37,278 bases of DNA from positions 1-37,278 of the forward strand of contig CALVZQ010000005.1 in the NCBI GenBank assembly GCA_944372585.1. Reading direction: 5' to 3'. Numbering within the stretch: the stretch's first letter is position 1; every line of letters starts with the position of its first letter. A model generated the notes under the pieces. The model was not told where the DNA came from. It did no database searches and worked only from the letters and a program-made list of their open reading frames with translations. Of this stretch, positions 7,715-15,822 are shown in pieces. The position numbers and the translations under genes are program-made. The stretch comes from an uncultured Clostridia bacterium (GTDB lineage Bacteria > Bacillota > Clostridia > Christensenellales > UBA1242).

Positions 7715-7937
7715 ATGCGCATCGTTGAAACTTTATGCCGTGTTGGACTTACTGGAGGAGCAAGCTACTTTTCTTGCAGGTGTTGCTGGAATGGCCACTT
7801 CACAAGTTCTTTCAAACAAATTTAAAGATGAGGCAATCGGAATGATTAAATTGTCTGAGATATACGCATTTGTTCGCGAAAGAGACACGGAAAGCTTGCG
7901 AGAAGAATTTAACAAGACAAGCCTAAAATTTGCTTAA
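7715..7937 (+). CDS. Small protein with start codon out of frame (apparent frameshift)
   Basis: AGGAGG at 7701-7706 points to ATG 7715, but that frame gives only 36 residues with a Cys-rich, unnatural sequence ending near 7825. The overlapping frame from TTG 7725 gives 70 natural-looking residues: an N-terminal helix (LKLYAVLDLLEEQATFLAGVA), then KFKDEAIGMIKLSEIYAFVRERD. Removing a single T in the GTTGAAAC stretch would fuse MRIV to KLYAVLD and put the good start in frame. So the gene is either mutated by one base, misassembled, uses frameshifting, or initiates weakly at TTG 7725. It lies behind the attenuator-like leader. I do not recognise the family. Confidence 0.5.
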
Positions 7938-8103
7938 GACACTGCCAAATTTTAAAGTGGAGAGGTGACAAGGCACTTTCGGCTGAATTAGGCAAATTTT
8001 AAAAATTAATAAGAATAAAAATGGGAATTTAAAATGTAATATAAATTTTTATAATTAAAAATCAAAACAAAAACAAATTTAAATTTAAAAGGAGAAATTG
8101 AAT

Positions 8104-8580
8104 ATGAAACCGAGATTAATAAAACCGATTGTTTGTGCATTTGCAACCGTATCGCTGGCATTTGCCACGTTGGGAACTGGTATTGCGGGTATGCTTTATC
8201 AATATGAAGGGCAGGTTAAAGAGGCTAAAGCTTTAGATAACTATCGTGCTGAAGAAACCACAAAAGTCCAAGCAATTTACGACCAAGGGAGAATCAGTAA
8301 ATCGGAATATGACAGACAACTTTCATTGATTAATGCAATGGAAGATGACACAATCATCGACCTTTTTATTGAAGGGAAAAGTGAACATTCCAATTGTTGC
8401 GAAAAAATTTATAAAGAATTAGTCAAAGATTTTTGGATTGGAATGGGAATTTATGCTGGCACATTGGCAACGGGATTTGGGACTTATTTGACAGGATATA
8501 TAACAAAAGAAGAATTTTCAGATTATAAATCTGATAAACAAATGTATAAAAGAACAAGTTCACCAGATAGATATCGTTGA
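8104..8580 (+). CDS. Small membrane-anchored protein, unknown function
   Basis: A 158-residue protein starting at ATG 8104, nine bases after GGAG; a TTG six bases earlier is too close to the ribosome site. The N-terminus (KPIVCAFATVSLAFATLGTGIAGML) is a signal-anchor or signal peptide without lipobox, followed by a charged helical domain (about 33-110) with a CC pair near residue 100. A second hydrophobic segment (WIGMGIYAGTLATGFGTYLTGY) lies at about 117-138, and the tail is polar. The likely topology is two membrane spans with an exposed middle domain. It closes the accessory block and ends before a bidirectional terminator. Confidence 0.7.
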   Translation: MKPRLIKPIVCAFATVSLAFATLGTGIAGMLYQYEGQVKEAKALDNYRAEETTKVQAIYDQGRISKSEYDRQLSLINAMEDDTIIDLFIEGKSEHSNCCEKIYKELVKDFWIGMGIYAGTLATGFGTYLTGYITKEEFSDYKSDKQMYKRTSSPDRYR

Positions 8581-8670
8581 AAAATTGTTTAGAATTAAGA
8601 AAAATAGACAATGTTGATTAAAAAAATGCATATTTTTCAACAAATTTTGTCAAAACTTTAAAGTAAAAAT

Positions 8671-8698
8671 AAAAAAAGAGTATACCATACTCTTTTTT
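8671..8698. terminator. Bidirectional terminator
   Basis: AAAAAGAGTAT and ATACTCTTTTTT flank a three-base loop; A and T runs on either side let it work for the rightward gene ending at 8580 and the leftward gene ending at 8746. Confidence 0.85.
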
Positions 8699-8745
8699 AA
8701 TAATTTTCCAGTTACGAAACCATTTATAAACCATGATTTCATGCG

Positions 8746-9474
8746 TTAAATCTCAGGGTCAAATTTTTCGAATATGATGTTGTCGCAATATTTGACAACT
8801 TTGAGATATTCTTCTTTGCTTCTGACTGTCCAGGCAAGAAGAGGGAGGGTTTTATATTTTTTCACAAATCTGTTTGGAAGGGCGGAGGCTTCGTAGGATA
8901 TGAAATCTGGTTGGCTTACCTTTTTGTTGAATCTCATTTTTTTGAGCAAAATTCTTTTTATCAAAGACAAATTACTTTTTTTGAAAGTCCCCGAAAGCTG
9001 TCCTCTCAAAATTTGAGGAGCGTGCTTTTTGAAATATCCAAGAGAAAAAGGATTGAAAGATTGAACAGCGTAATCTCCTTCATAGTCTTTTAATAAATCG
9101 ATGACGCTTTGTTCCAATTGACCAACTTTGTATTGATTTTTGATTTCAATCAAAATTGGGACTTTTCCGTCTACGAGTTTGAGAACCTCTGCAAAAGTGG
9201 GTATGCTCTCTTTTGTGCCTTTGAGTTTGAGAACTTTCAAATCTTCTTTGTTGAGATATTTGATGTATCCGTCATTCCCAGTCATTCTTGACAAAGAGTC
9301 ATCATGAAAAACCACAACAGTTCCGTCTGCCAAAAGTTGAACATCAAGTTCAATGGCATAGCCTTTTTCGACTGCTTTTGAAAATGCAGCCAAAGAATTT
9401 TCTGGAATATTTTTATCGTGATAACCTCTATGCGCGATAGGGGTTTCAACCAACCAACTTTTAAATAAATCCAT
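8746..9474 (-). CDS. Glycerophosphodiester phosphodiesterase
   Basis: A 242-residue cytoplasmic GDPD-family enzyme that hydrolyses glycerophosphodiesters to glycerol-3-phosphate and an alcohol, in phospholipid turnover. Family motifs are clear: IAHRGYHDKNIPENSLAAF with the catalytic His of HRG, the metal-binding ELDVQ, and VVFHDDSLSRMTG with the second catalytic His; LIEIKN supplies a further acidic ligand. There is no signal peptide. The ribosome site is weak (AAAGG). It lies 70 bases downstream of nifJ on the same strand and may be read from the nifJ promoter. Confidence 0.92.
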   Translation of the reverse strand: MDLFKSWLVETPIAHRGYHDKNIPENSLAAFSKAVEKGYAIELDVQLLADGTVVVFHDDSLSRMTGNDGYIKYLNKEDLKVLKLKGTKESIPTFAEVLKLVDGKVPILIEIKNQYKVGQLEQSVIDLLKDYEGDYAVQSFNPFSLGYFKKHAPQILRGQLSGTFKKSNLSLIKRILLKKMRFNKKVSQPDFISYEASALPNRFVKKYKTLPLLAWTVRSKEEYLKVVKYCDNIIFEKFDPEI

Positions 9475-9544
9475 ATTTTTAACCTTTTTAGTTTTGTTTT
9501 ATTTAGTTATTTTAAAATATTTATATTCTTTTGTCAAATTTATT

Positions 9545-12500
9545 TTACGCATTTTGATTGTCTTTTATGAATTTCTTGATTGTCTCAAGTCTTTCTTTTG
9601 CATCTTCTTTGCTTTCAGAAAGCAGTTTTTCTGCTTCTTCGCCTTTGAGTTCTTTGATTGCACTGAAACGACTTTCTCCGTTTAAATATTCTTCATATTT
9701 GTCAAAGTCGCTGTTGCTGTCAATTGACAGGTCGTTTGTTCTTGGGTTGTATCTAAGAAGTGACCAATAACCGCACTCAACAGCTTTTCTCATTTCGGTT
9801 GTCGTTTGTGACATATCAAATCCATGGTTGACACAAGGAGCATAGGCGACAATCAAACTTGGTCCGTCAAATTGTTCTGCTTCTTTGAATGCTTTGATGC
9901 ACTGATTCATGTTTGCACCAAGGCTGACTTGTGCAACATAGCAATTTTTTGAAGCAATTGCAAGTGCAACCAAATCTTTCTTCTTTGTCTGTTTTCCAGA
10001 ATTTGCAAATTTGACCATTGCGCCTCTTGGAGTCGCTTTTGATGCTTGTCCACCGGTGTTGGAATACACTTCTGTGTCAAGAACCAAAATGTTGACATTT
10101 TCTTTGCTGTTCAAAACATGGTCAAGTCCACCATAACCAATGTCATAAGCCCAGCCATCTCCACCGATAATCCAAACACTTTGTTTTTCTTTTGCACCAT
10201 ATTTGCTTCCAAGTTTGATGCCAAGGCCAAATTCTGCGTTATCTTCAAAGAGTGAATTTGCCCATGCTGGACCTTTTCCTTCGTCATCTTTAAGGTATGG
10301 GCAGGATGGATATGAACCGCCATAGATGCTTGAGCAACCAGTTGCGTTTGCAATCACCATTTCTTTTCCAAAGAGAGTTGTTGCAAGTTTGATGTAAGGT
10401 GTTTCACCACAGCCACCACACGCACCAGAGAAACCAAAATAGCAATCTTTGAATTGCAAACCTTTTGGCATATCAGTTGAGAATGGGGTTTCTTTTTCTG
10501 ATTTAATCTTTTTCAATGTTTCATAGTTTTTCTTTTCTTTGTCAAGACTTTCATGTGCCATTTTTATGACAAGTGCTTTTTCTTTTGCAGGACAAACGTT
10601 TGCACAAACGCCACAGCCAGTGCAGTCTTCTGGACTGACTTGCAGGCGGTAATAATATCCATTCATTCCAAATGCGTTTGCAAATTCAATTTCCTCTGGA
10701 GTTTCGCCTTTGACAAGAACTGGGCGAATGGCATTGTGTGGGCATGAGATTACGCATTGTCCGCATTGAATACAATTTTTTGGAAGCCAAATTGGAAGAT
10801 GTGCGGCGATGCCTCTTTTCTCAAATTCTGCAGTTCCACAAGGAATTATTCCCGATTTGTCAAAGACTGAAACAGGGAGATTGTCTCCTTCAAGTTTTTC
10901 AATTGGTTTCATAATCTTTTGATAGAATTCATCAGGAATGTTTTTCTCAGTGAACTTAATACCTTTGAAAGTGAATTTGTTTATGTCGACTTTTTCAATC
11001 CCATTTTCTGTAAGTTCAACTGCTTTCAAATTCTTTTCAACAACTTTTTGACCTTTTTTTGAGAAGGTTTTTTTGATGTATTTTTGAATCTGCATTTTTG
11101 CATCTTCAAATGGTATGATCTTAGATGTTTTGAAAAGTGCGGTCTGCATAACCATGTTGATTTTGTTTCCAAGTCCAACGCTTTCGGCAATTTTTTGGGC
11201 ATTGATCACATACAGGGTTGCTTTTTTCTCTTGCAAAATTTTTTTGTATATGTCAGGCAAAACTTTGTTAACTTCATCAGCGCCAAAGACAGTATTGATG
11301 AGAACTTTGCCTTTTTCTTTCAAACCTTCAAGACAGTTGTATTTATGCACAAATGAGAAATTGTTGATTGTGATTATGTCGGCATTTTGCACGAGATAGG
11401 TACTTTTGATTGGTTTGTCACTCACTCTGACATGTGAGCGTGTCAAACTGCCACTCTTTTTGCTGTCATATTCAAAATAGCCCTGAACAAATTTGTCGAG
11501 CTCATCTCCCAAAATTTTGATTGTGCTTTTGCTTGCAGAAACTGTTCCGTCAGAGCCAAGTCCAAAGAATTTCATTTGGAAGGTTTTGATTTTTGAGTGA
11601 TAGGTTTCAAGTGGAAGTGAAGAATTTGAAACATCGTCAATTATGCCAACTGTGAAATTATCTTTCATAGTTTCAAAGTTTTTGAGGACTGCTTTCACCA
11701 TTGCTGGAGTAAATTCTTTTCCTCCAAGGCCATATCTTCCACCAATGATTTTGATGTTTGGTCTGTTTTTGAGCGCGGTGACAACATCAAGATAAAGTGG
11801 ATCTCTTGCACCACATTCTTTTGTTCTGTCTAGAACGATGACTTTTTCCACAGTTTCTGGAAGTGTTTTTGAAAATTTTTCATAGTCGAATGGGCGATAA
11901 AGATGAACATCAACAAGAGCAACATCTTTTGAAAGTTCTTTGTCACTTTCCAAAACTTCTTCAATTGTTTCGCAAGATGAGCCCATGCTTACGATGACAT
12001 TTTTAGGCTTTTTTGTGCCAATAAGGTCAAAAGGTGAATATTTGCGACCAGTGAGAGTGGCAAATTGTTTCAAAATTTCCTTCAGTTTTTTGTAGATATT
12101 CACATAAGCAGGGGAAGACAATTCTCTGTTTTGGAAGAACACATCTGGATTTTGTGCTGTGCCTTTTTGGTATGGGGCGTCAGGGGTCATTCTGCTTGCC
12201 TTAAATTTCTTTATTTCTTCTTCAGGGAGCATTGCCTTGATGACTTCATCGCTTACTGCATCGATTTTTTGAATTTCATGTGATGTTCTGAAACCATCAA
12301 AGAAATGAATGACTGGAAGAGATGTTTTGTATGCCAAAATGTGTGCAATAAGAGCAAAATCATGCGCTTGTTGAACTGATGCTGAAGAAAGCAATATGCA
12401 ACCAGTTTGTCTTGTTGCCATGACATCGCTGTGGTCTCCAAAAATTGAAAGCGCGTGAGTTGCCAATGTTCTTGCAGCAACATGAAGAACGCAAGGAAGA

Positions 12501-12802
12501 TGCTCTCCAGCGAGTTTGTATAGATTTGGAATCATCAAAAGAAGTCCTTGACTTGATGTGAAAGTTGTTGTCATTGCACCGGCACAAAGGCTTCCATGAA
12601 CTGTTCCGGCAACTCCTCCTTCTGACTGCATTTCAATCAGTGTTGGGAGTTCTCCAAAAATGTTGGTCTTTCCACTTGAAACTTGTCCATCGCAATATTC
12701 CGCCATTGGAGATGAAGGCGTGATTGGATAGATTGGAATGACCTGTGAAAGTTTGTATGCCACCATGGCAGCGGCGGTGTTTCCATCAACAACTTTTTTC
12801 AT
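9545..12802 (-). CDS. nifJ: Pyruvate:ferredoxin (flavodoxin) oxidoreductase
   Basis: A single-chain PFOR that oxidises pyruvate with CoA to acetyl-CoA and CO2 and reduces ferredoxin or flavodoxin, a hallmark of anaerobic metabolism. Domain order is intact: N-terminal pyrimidine-binding domain (GNTAAAMVAYKLSQVIPIYP), transketolase C-like and gamma domains, two ferredoxin clusters near residues 675-690 (CIQCGQCVISCP) and 725-740 (CTGCGVCANVCP), and the TPP domain with GACGGCGETPY, ATGCSSIYGG and GDGWAYDIGYGG. At 1085 residues it is shorter than the more usual 1170 or so, but no catalytic block is missing by eye. GGAG precedes the start. The promoter is overlapped by a long palindrome. Confidence 0.97.
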   Translation of the reverse strand: MKKVVDGNTAAAMVAYKLSQVIPIYPITPSSPMAEYCDGQVSSGKTNIFGELPTLIEMQSEGGVAGTVHGSLCAGAMTTTFTSSQGLLLMIPNLYKLAGEHLPCVLHVAARTLATHALSIFGDHSDVMATRQTGCILLSSASVQQAHDFALIAHILAYKTSLPVIHFFDGFRTSHEIQKIDAVSDEVIKAMLPEEEIKKFKASRMTPDAPYQKGTAQNPDVFFQNRELSSPAYVNIYKKLKEILKQFATLTGRKYSPFDLIGTKKPKNVIVSMGSSCETIEEVLESDKELSKDVALVDVHLYRPFDYEKFSKTLPETVEKVIVLDRTKECGARDPLYLDVVTALKNRPNIKIIGGRYGLGGKEFTPAMVKAVLKNFETMKDNFTVGIIDDVSNSSLPLETYHSKIKTFQMKFFGLGSDGTVSASKSTIKILGDELDKFVQGYFEYDSKKSGSLTRSHVRVSDKPIKSTYLVQNADIITINNFSFVHKYNCLEGLKEKGKVLINTVFGADEVNKVLPDIYKKILQEKKATLYVINAQKIAESVGLGNKINMVMQTALFKTSKIIPFEDAKMQIQKYIKKTFSKKGQKVVEKNLKAVELTENGIEKVDINKFTFKGIKFTEKNIPDEFYQKIMKPIEKLEGDNLPVSVFDKSGIIPCGTAEFEKRGIAAHLPIWLPKNCIQCGQCVISCPHNAIRPVLVKGETPEEIEFANAFGMNGYYYRLQVSPEDCTGCGVCANVCPAKEKALVIKMAHESLDKEKKNYETLKKIKSEKETPFSTDMPKGLQFKDCYFGFSGACGGCGETPYIKLATTLFGKEMVIANATGCSSIYGGSYPSCPYLKDDEGKGPAWANSLFEDNAEFGLGIKLGSKYGAKEKQSVWIIGGDGWAYDIGYGGLDHVLNSKENVNILVLDTEVYSNTGGQASKATPRGAMVKFANSGKQTKKKDLVALAIASKNCYVAQVSLGANMNQCIKAFKEAEQFDGPSLIVAYAPCVNHGFDMSQTTTEMRKAVECGYWSLLRYNPRTNDLSIDSNSDFDKYEEYLNGESRFSAIKELKGEEAEKLLSESKEDAKERLETIKKFIKDNQNA

Positions 12803-12850
12803 ATAAATCTCCTTTTGTGTTTTTGATTTAAGTGTGTCGCGTTTACAATG

Positions 12851-12873
12851 TTTAAACTTAATCTAAGTTTAAA
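12851..12873. promoter_or_regulatory. Perfect 23-base palindrome over the nifJ -10 box (probable operator)
   Basis: TTTAAACTTA (12851-12860) and TAAGTTTAAA (12864-12873) are exact inverted repeats around a three-base spacer. The right arm contains the nifJ -10 hexamer. The geometry fits a repressor operator. It does not match the redox regulator Rex consensus as I know it. Confidence 0.6.
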
Positions 12874-12894
12874 TCTTTTCACAAGTTTAGTCAA
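12866..12894 (-). promoter_or_regulatory. nifJ promoter
   Basis: On the minus strand TTGACT (12894-12889), 17 bases, TAAACT (12871-12866). The -10 box lies inside the palindrome at 12851-12873. Confidence 0.6.
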
Positions 12895-12913
12895 ATTTAT
12901 TTTGTTTTTTTAT

Positions 12914-12942
12914 TTGATTATTAATTATAATTCTAGTAAAAT
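12914..12942 (+). promoter_or_regulatory. Promoter for a leaderless truA transcript
   Basis: TTGATT (12914-12919), a 17-base spacer and TAAAAT (12937-12942), then six bases to ATG 12949. No Shine-Dalgarno sequence is present. Confidence 0.65.
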
Positions 12943-12948
12943 AATCTT

Positions 12949-13689
12949 ATGAGAAATTTGAAATTGACGATTGAATATAATGGTGCAAATTTTTTTGGTT
13001 GGCAAAAGCAGAAGAACAAAAGGACTGTGCAGGAAGAGATTGAAAAAGCATTTGCTGCATTGACTGGAGAAATTTTGTGTGTTGAAGGAAGCGGAAGAAC
13101 AGACAGGGGTGTTCATGCACTCGGTCAAGTCGCAAGTGTTCAGACAGAAAATGTTATGCCAGTCAAAAATTTCAAAACTGCTCTCAATGATTTGTTGCCA
13201 GCGGACATCTTCATCAAAAAAGTTGAAGAGGTTGATGAAAATTTTCATGCTAGGTTTTCTGCCAAAAGAAAGACATATGAGTATGTCGTTCAAGTTGGCG
13301 GAGATAGGGGAGCAATAAATCATGATTTGATTGCGTTTTATCCATATCATGTTGAAGATGAAAAAATGCAACAGGCTTCAAAACTTTTGATTGGAAAACA
13401 CAACTTCAAAGGGTTTTGCAGTGCTGACACAAATGTGACCAATTTTGAAAGAGAAATTTATGATTTGAAAATTACGAAAAAAGGGAAAATGTACACTTTT
13501 TGCGTAACGGGAAACGGATTTCTTTACAACATGGTCAGAATAATTGTTGGAACATTGCTTGATGTTGGGCGTGGTCATTTATCAAAAGAAGATGTTGAAA
13601 AAGCACTACTCTCTGGACAAAGAAAATATGCTGGGCAAACTATGCCCTCTTGTGGACTGTATCTCAAGTGCGTCGAATACAAAAAATAA
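12949..13689 (+). CDS. truA: tRNA pseudouridine(38-40) synthase TruA
   Basis: TruA converts uridines 38-40 of the tRNA anticodon stem-loop to pseudouridine. The 246-residue length is normal. The catalytic Asp is D52 in GSGRTDRGVHALGQVAS; LKLTIEYNGANFFGWQKQ at the N-terminus and GNGFLYNMVRIIVGTLLDVG near the C-terminus are family signatures. The gene stands alone, not in the ecfA-ecfT-truA-rplM arrangement common in Firmicutes. Its promoter ends at the start codon, so it is probably translated from a leaderless mRNA. Confidence 0.96.
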   Translation: MRNLKLTIEYNGANFFGWQKQKNKRTVQEEIEKAFAALTGEILCVEGSGRTDRGVHALGQVASVQTENVMPVKNFKTALNDLLPADIFIKKVEEVDENFHARFSAKRKTYEYVVQVGGDRGAINHDLIAFYPYHVEDEKMQQASKLLIGKHNFKGFCSADTNVTNFEREIYDLKITKKGKMYTFCVTGNGFLYNMVRIIVGTLLDVGRGHLSKEDVEKALLSGQRKYAGQTMPSCGLYLKCVEYKK

Positions 13690-13792
13690 TAAAGCTGTGT
13701 TTATTATGGAAACAACATTTAAGTTAATTATTTAGGAAATATCCTTTTGTGAAATTACTATATTTTTAAATTAATTGCAAATAATTAAGTTT

Positions 13793-14617
13793 TTAGAGTT
13801 CTGTACTTACGATTTTCAATATCTTATTTATGGGATCTAATTTCTTGTTTCTTCTTGCATAAACAAGCTTTCTAACTCCCCAAAATGCGTAATATAAAAT
13901 TGCTGCACCTAGGATTAACCCAAATAAATATAGACACATATTAGCAAACCAACCATATTGCTTATTGAAGTTGTCAAAGAAAAAGATTGGACTGTTTTCA
14001 AATGGAGAGATGTAAAACATATTGACTCCACCTTTGTTTTTTAATGTCACATTAAAGACTTGTGCAATGCAACAACAGATTAAAAAGACGGCAATACCTT
14101 TAAAATAGTCATACCATTTTTGACCTGCTCTGTTGCTGAAAAACAAATATAGCCCAACAAACACCAGTGTCATATGCCATATATATGCATGAATTGTTAA
14201 AGTCCAATATGAGTGATTAAGTCCACTTGGTTCTGCAAAAGATATAGCTCCACCAAATAGGTTGAAGGCAAACATAAAATTATAAATCCAACTCTTCACT
14301 TTTTCACTTTTGATAAATAGGCAAAAAATACACAAATACATTGGAACAGAACAAAGCTGAAAAGGAAAAATCCACCAACTATATTCGCAATCTTTAACAA
14401 CATAAAAATAAAACAATTGTTTGTACAATTCTGACAGGATAAGGAATCCACCAACAATTCCCAAAACAATCTTATTTTGTCTCTCATTTGTTTTGCGCAA
14501 AAGCCATGCGAGAGATACAACAACAAAACCTCCTAAAATCATAAACAAGATATGAAACAATCCATATGATTCAGGGGGTGTCATCTCCCAGGCAGTCCAT
14601 TTAAAAAATTCTTGCAT
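13793..14617 (-). CDS. YwaF/TMEM164-like integral membrane protein
   Basis: A 274-residue protein with about seven hydrophobic helices, resembling the TIGR02206 (YwaF) family related to eukaryotic TMEM164. Recognisable parts are the opening MTPPESYGLFHILFM, SELYKQLFYFYVVKD, PFQLCSVPMYLCIF and the His-containing NHSYWTLTIHAYIWHMTLV. I place the start at ATG 14617 (MQEFF) because AGAGGA sits seven bases upstream; the ATG at 14638 has no ribosome site. TMEM164 is reported as an acyltransferase; the bacterial proteins are not characterised to my knowledge, so a lipid role is only suggestive. Confidence 0.75.
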   Translation of the reverse strand: MQEFFKWTAWEMTPPESYGLFHILFMILGGFVVVSLAWLLRKTNERQNKIVLGIVGGFLILSELYKQLFYFYVVKDCEYSWWIFPFQLCSVPMYLCIFCLFIKSEKVKSWIYNFMFAFNLFGGAISFAEPSGLNHSYWTLTIHAYIWHMTLVFVGLYLFFSNRAGQKWYDYFKGIAVFLICCCIAQVFNVTLKNKGGVNMFYISPFENSPIFFFDNFNKQYGWFANMCLYLFGLILGAAILYYAFWGVRKLVYARRNKKLDPINKILKIVSTEL

Positions 14618-14828
14618 AACAGTTCCTCTAATTTTCATATTAACATTTTATTGAGAGAGAATCAACCAATTTATTTAATTTTTATAATTTTTTTCTCTTT
14701 TGACATTTGTTGAAAGATGATTTAAAAAATTACTGTTCATTGTCAAAGACAATATGCTGAACGGACTGTGTCAGTTTATTGCCTTATATTTCAAAGGTAT
14801 TGATTATGAAAAAGATAAACTAACCTAA

Positions 14829-14859
14829 ACAAAAAACAGCATCTTGCGATGTTGTTTTT
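14829..14859 (-). terminator. Terminator of the InlB-repeat lipoprotein gene
   Basis: On the minus strand AACA-A-CATC pairs with GATG-C-TGTT around GCAA and is followed by a T run, immediately after the stop codon. The opposite strand also carries a T run, so it may work both ways. Confidence 0.75.
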
Positions 14860-15680
14860 TAAGCGGTTAAATTTGAATAGTTCAAAACCAAATAATATGA
14901 TTGGTCTGTGTCAACTTGGAATTCAAAAATCACTTTATAATTTCCGTCAGCATATTGAATTTTGTATCTGTAATTGTTTCCATCAATCCAATCGGTGTTG
15001 TCTTGATAGCCTATGTCTGCTCTGAATGTTATGCTGATTGTTTTTTGGTTGTAAACAAATTGTGCATTTGCTCTGATGTGTCTGTCTTGTGTTGTTGAAA
15101 GTCTCAAAATTTCTGTCACATTTTCAGGAATGATGTTGACATTATCTTTGATTTCAGCATTTTCAATTTGGTAAGCAGTTGAAAGGTTTGTGGAAGATGA
15201 ACCTTGCAAAACAGAAATGTTTGCTGCCATGATTGGGTCTTTCTCCAAATTGTCTTCTTCTCCATCAACATCAGGTGTTGAGGTGACACGCATTGAACTG
15301 AGTTTGACATACATCATTTTGTTGTCACTGAAAACAGCGGTGTATGAACCTTGAGTGGATGCGGACATTGTGAATGTGAGAGTGCTTTTCTCCACTTGTT
15401 CGCTGCTGTTTGTGGTGTTTGCAATTTTGTAAACATTTCCATCTTCAAGTTGTGTTGAATTTTGATATACCCAAGCAATGAAACTGCTTCCTTGTTTTAC
15501 GGTGGCTGTGAGTGTCACAGTTGAGCCTTCATCATAAGTTCCATTTCCGGTTACAGAACCATAGATTGTTGAACTTGAATAGACCAAAACAGGATACGAA
15601 GAAATTTCATCGCAACCAAAAAGTGCGAAGATTGGAATGATAAATATTGAAAGAAGTAAGAGTGGCAATTTTTTCTTCAT
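14859..15680 (-). CDS. Secreted lipoprotein with InlB-type (divergent) B-repeat
   Basis: A 273-residue lipoprotein. The N-terminus MKKKLPLLLLSIFIIPIFALFGC is a lipoprotein signal peptide with Cys23 in the lipobox LFGC. Residues about 38-75 (GSVTGNGTYDEGSTVTLTA, then FIAW) match the divergent InlB B-repeat (bacterial repeat) pattern seen in Gram-positive surface proteins. The rest is Ser/Thr-rich beta-type sequence without recognised motif. No LPXTG sorting signal is present, so anchoring is through lipid. It is a single gene with its own terminator; the ligand or partner is unknown. Confidence 0.8.
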   Translation of the reverse strand: MKKKLPLLLLSIFIIPIFALFGCDEISSYPVLVYSSSTIYGSVTGNGTYDEGSTVTLTATVKQGSSFIAWVYQNSTQLEDGNVYKIANTTNSSEQVEKSTLTFTMSASTQGSYTAVFSDNKMMYVKLSSMRVTSTPDVDGEEDNLEKDPIMAANISVLQGSSSTNLSTAYQIENAEIKDNVNIIPENVTEILRLSTTQDRHIRANAQFVYNQKTISITFRADIGYQDNTDWIDGNNYRYKIQYADGNYKVIFEFQVDTDQSYYLVLNYSNLTA

Positions 15681-15784
15681 AAATATATTCTATTCCTTTT
15701 GCATTTTAATTATCTTAAAAATTTCAACAAAAGTCAAATAAAAAATAATATTTGCAAAATAAAACCAAAATTTTGAGTATTTTT

Positions 15785-15820
15785 AAACTCCTTGCATAAA
15801 ATAGCTCTTGTAAGGAGTTT
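15785..15820 (+). promoter_or_regulatory. Inverted repeat enclosing the ytxC-like promoter and ribosome site
   Basis: AAACTCCTT (15785-15793) and AAGGAGTTT (15812-15820) are perfect nine-base inverted repeats; the right arm is the ribosome site. A candidate promoter (TTGAGT, 18 bases, TAAAAT) starts transcription between the arms, so only read-through transcripts could fold and hide the site. Confidence 0.4.
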
Positions 15821-15822
15821 TT

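Noticed and set aside
7938..8103. Near-repeat GCCAAATTTTAAA / GGCAAATTTTAAA and AAGTG-CACTT hairpin
   Set aside because: Short, AT-rich and without T run; not enough to call a terminator or RNA.
9558..12587. Many open frames antisense to nifJ, e.g. Ser/Phe-rich ones of 60-90 residues
   Set aside because: They are shadows of the nifJ reading frame and lack ribosome sites.
14726..14826. Short frame containing MLNGLCQFIALYFKGIDYEKD in the gap before the lipoprotein terminator
   Set aside because: It looks mildly protein-like but has no ribosome site and only about 34 residues between stops; too little to call a gene remnant.
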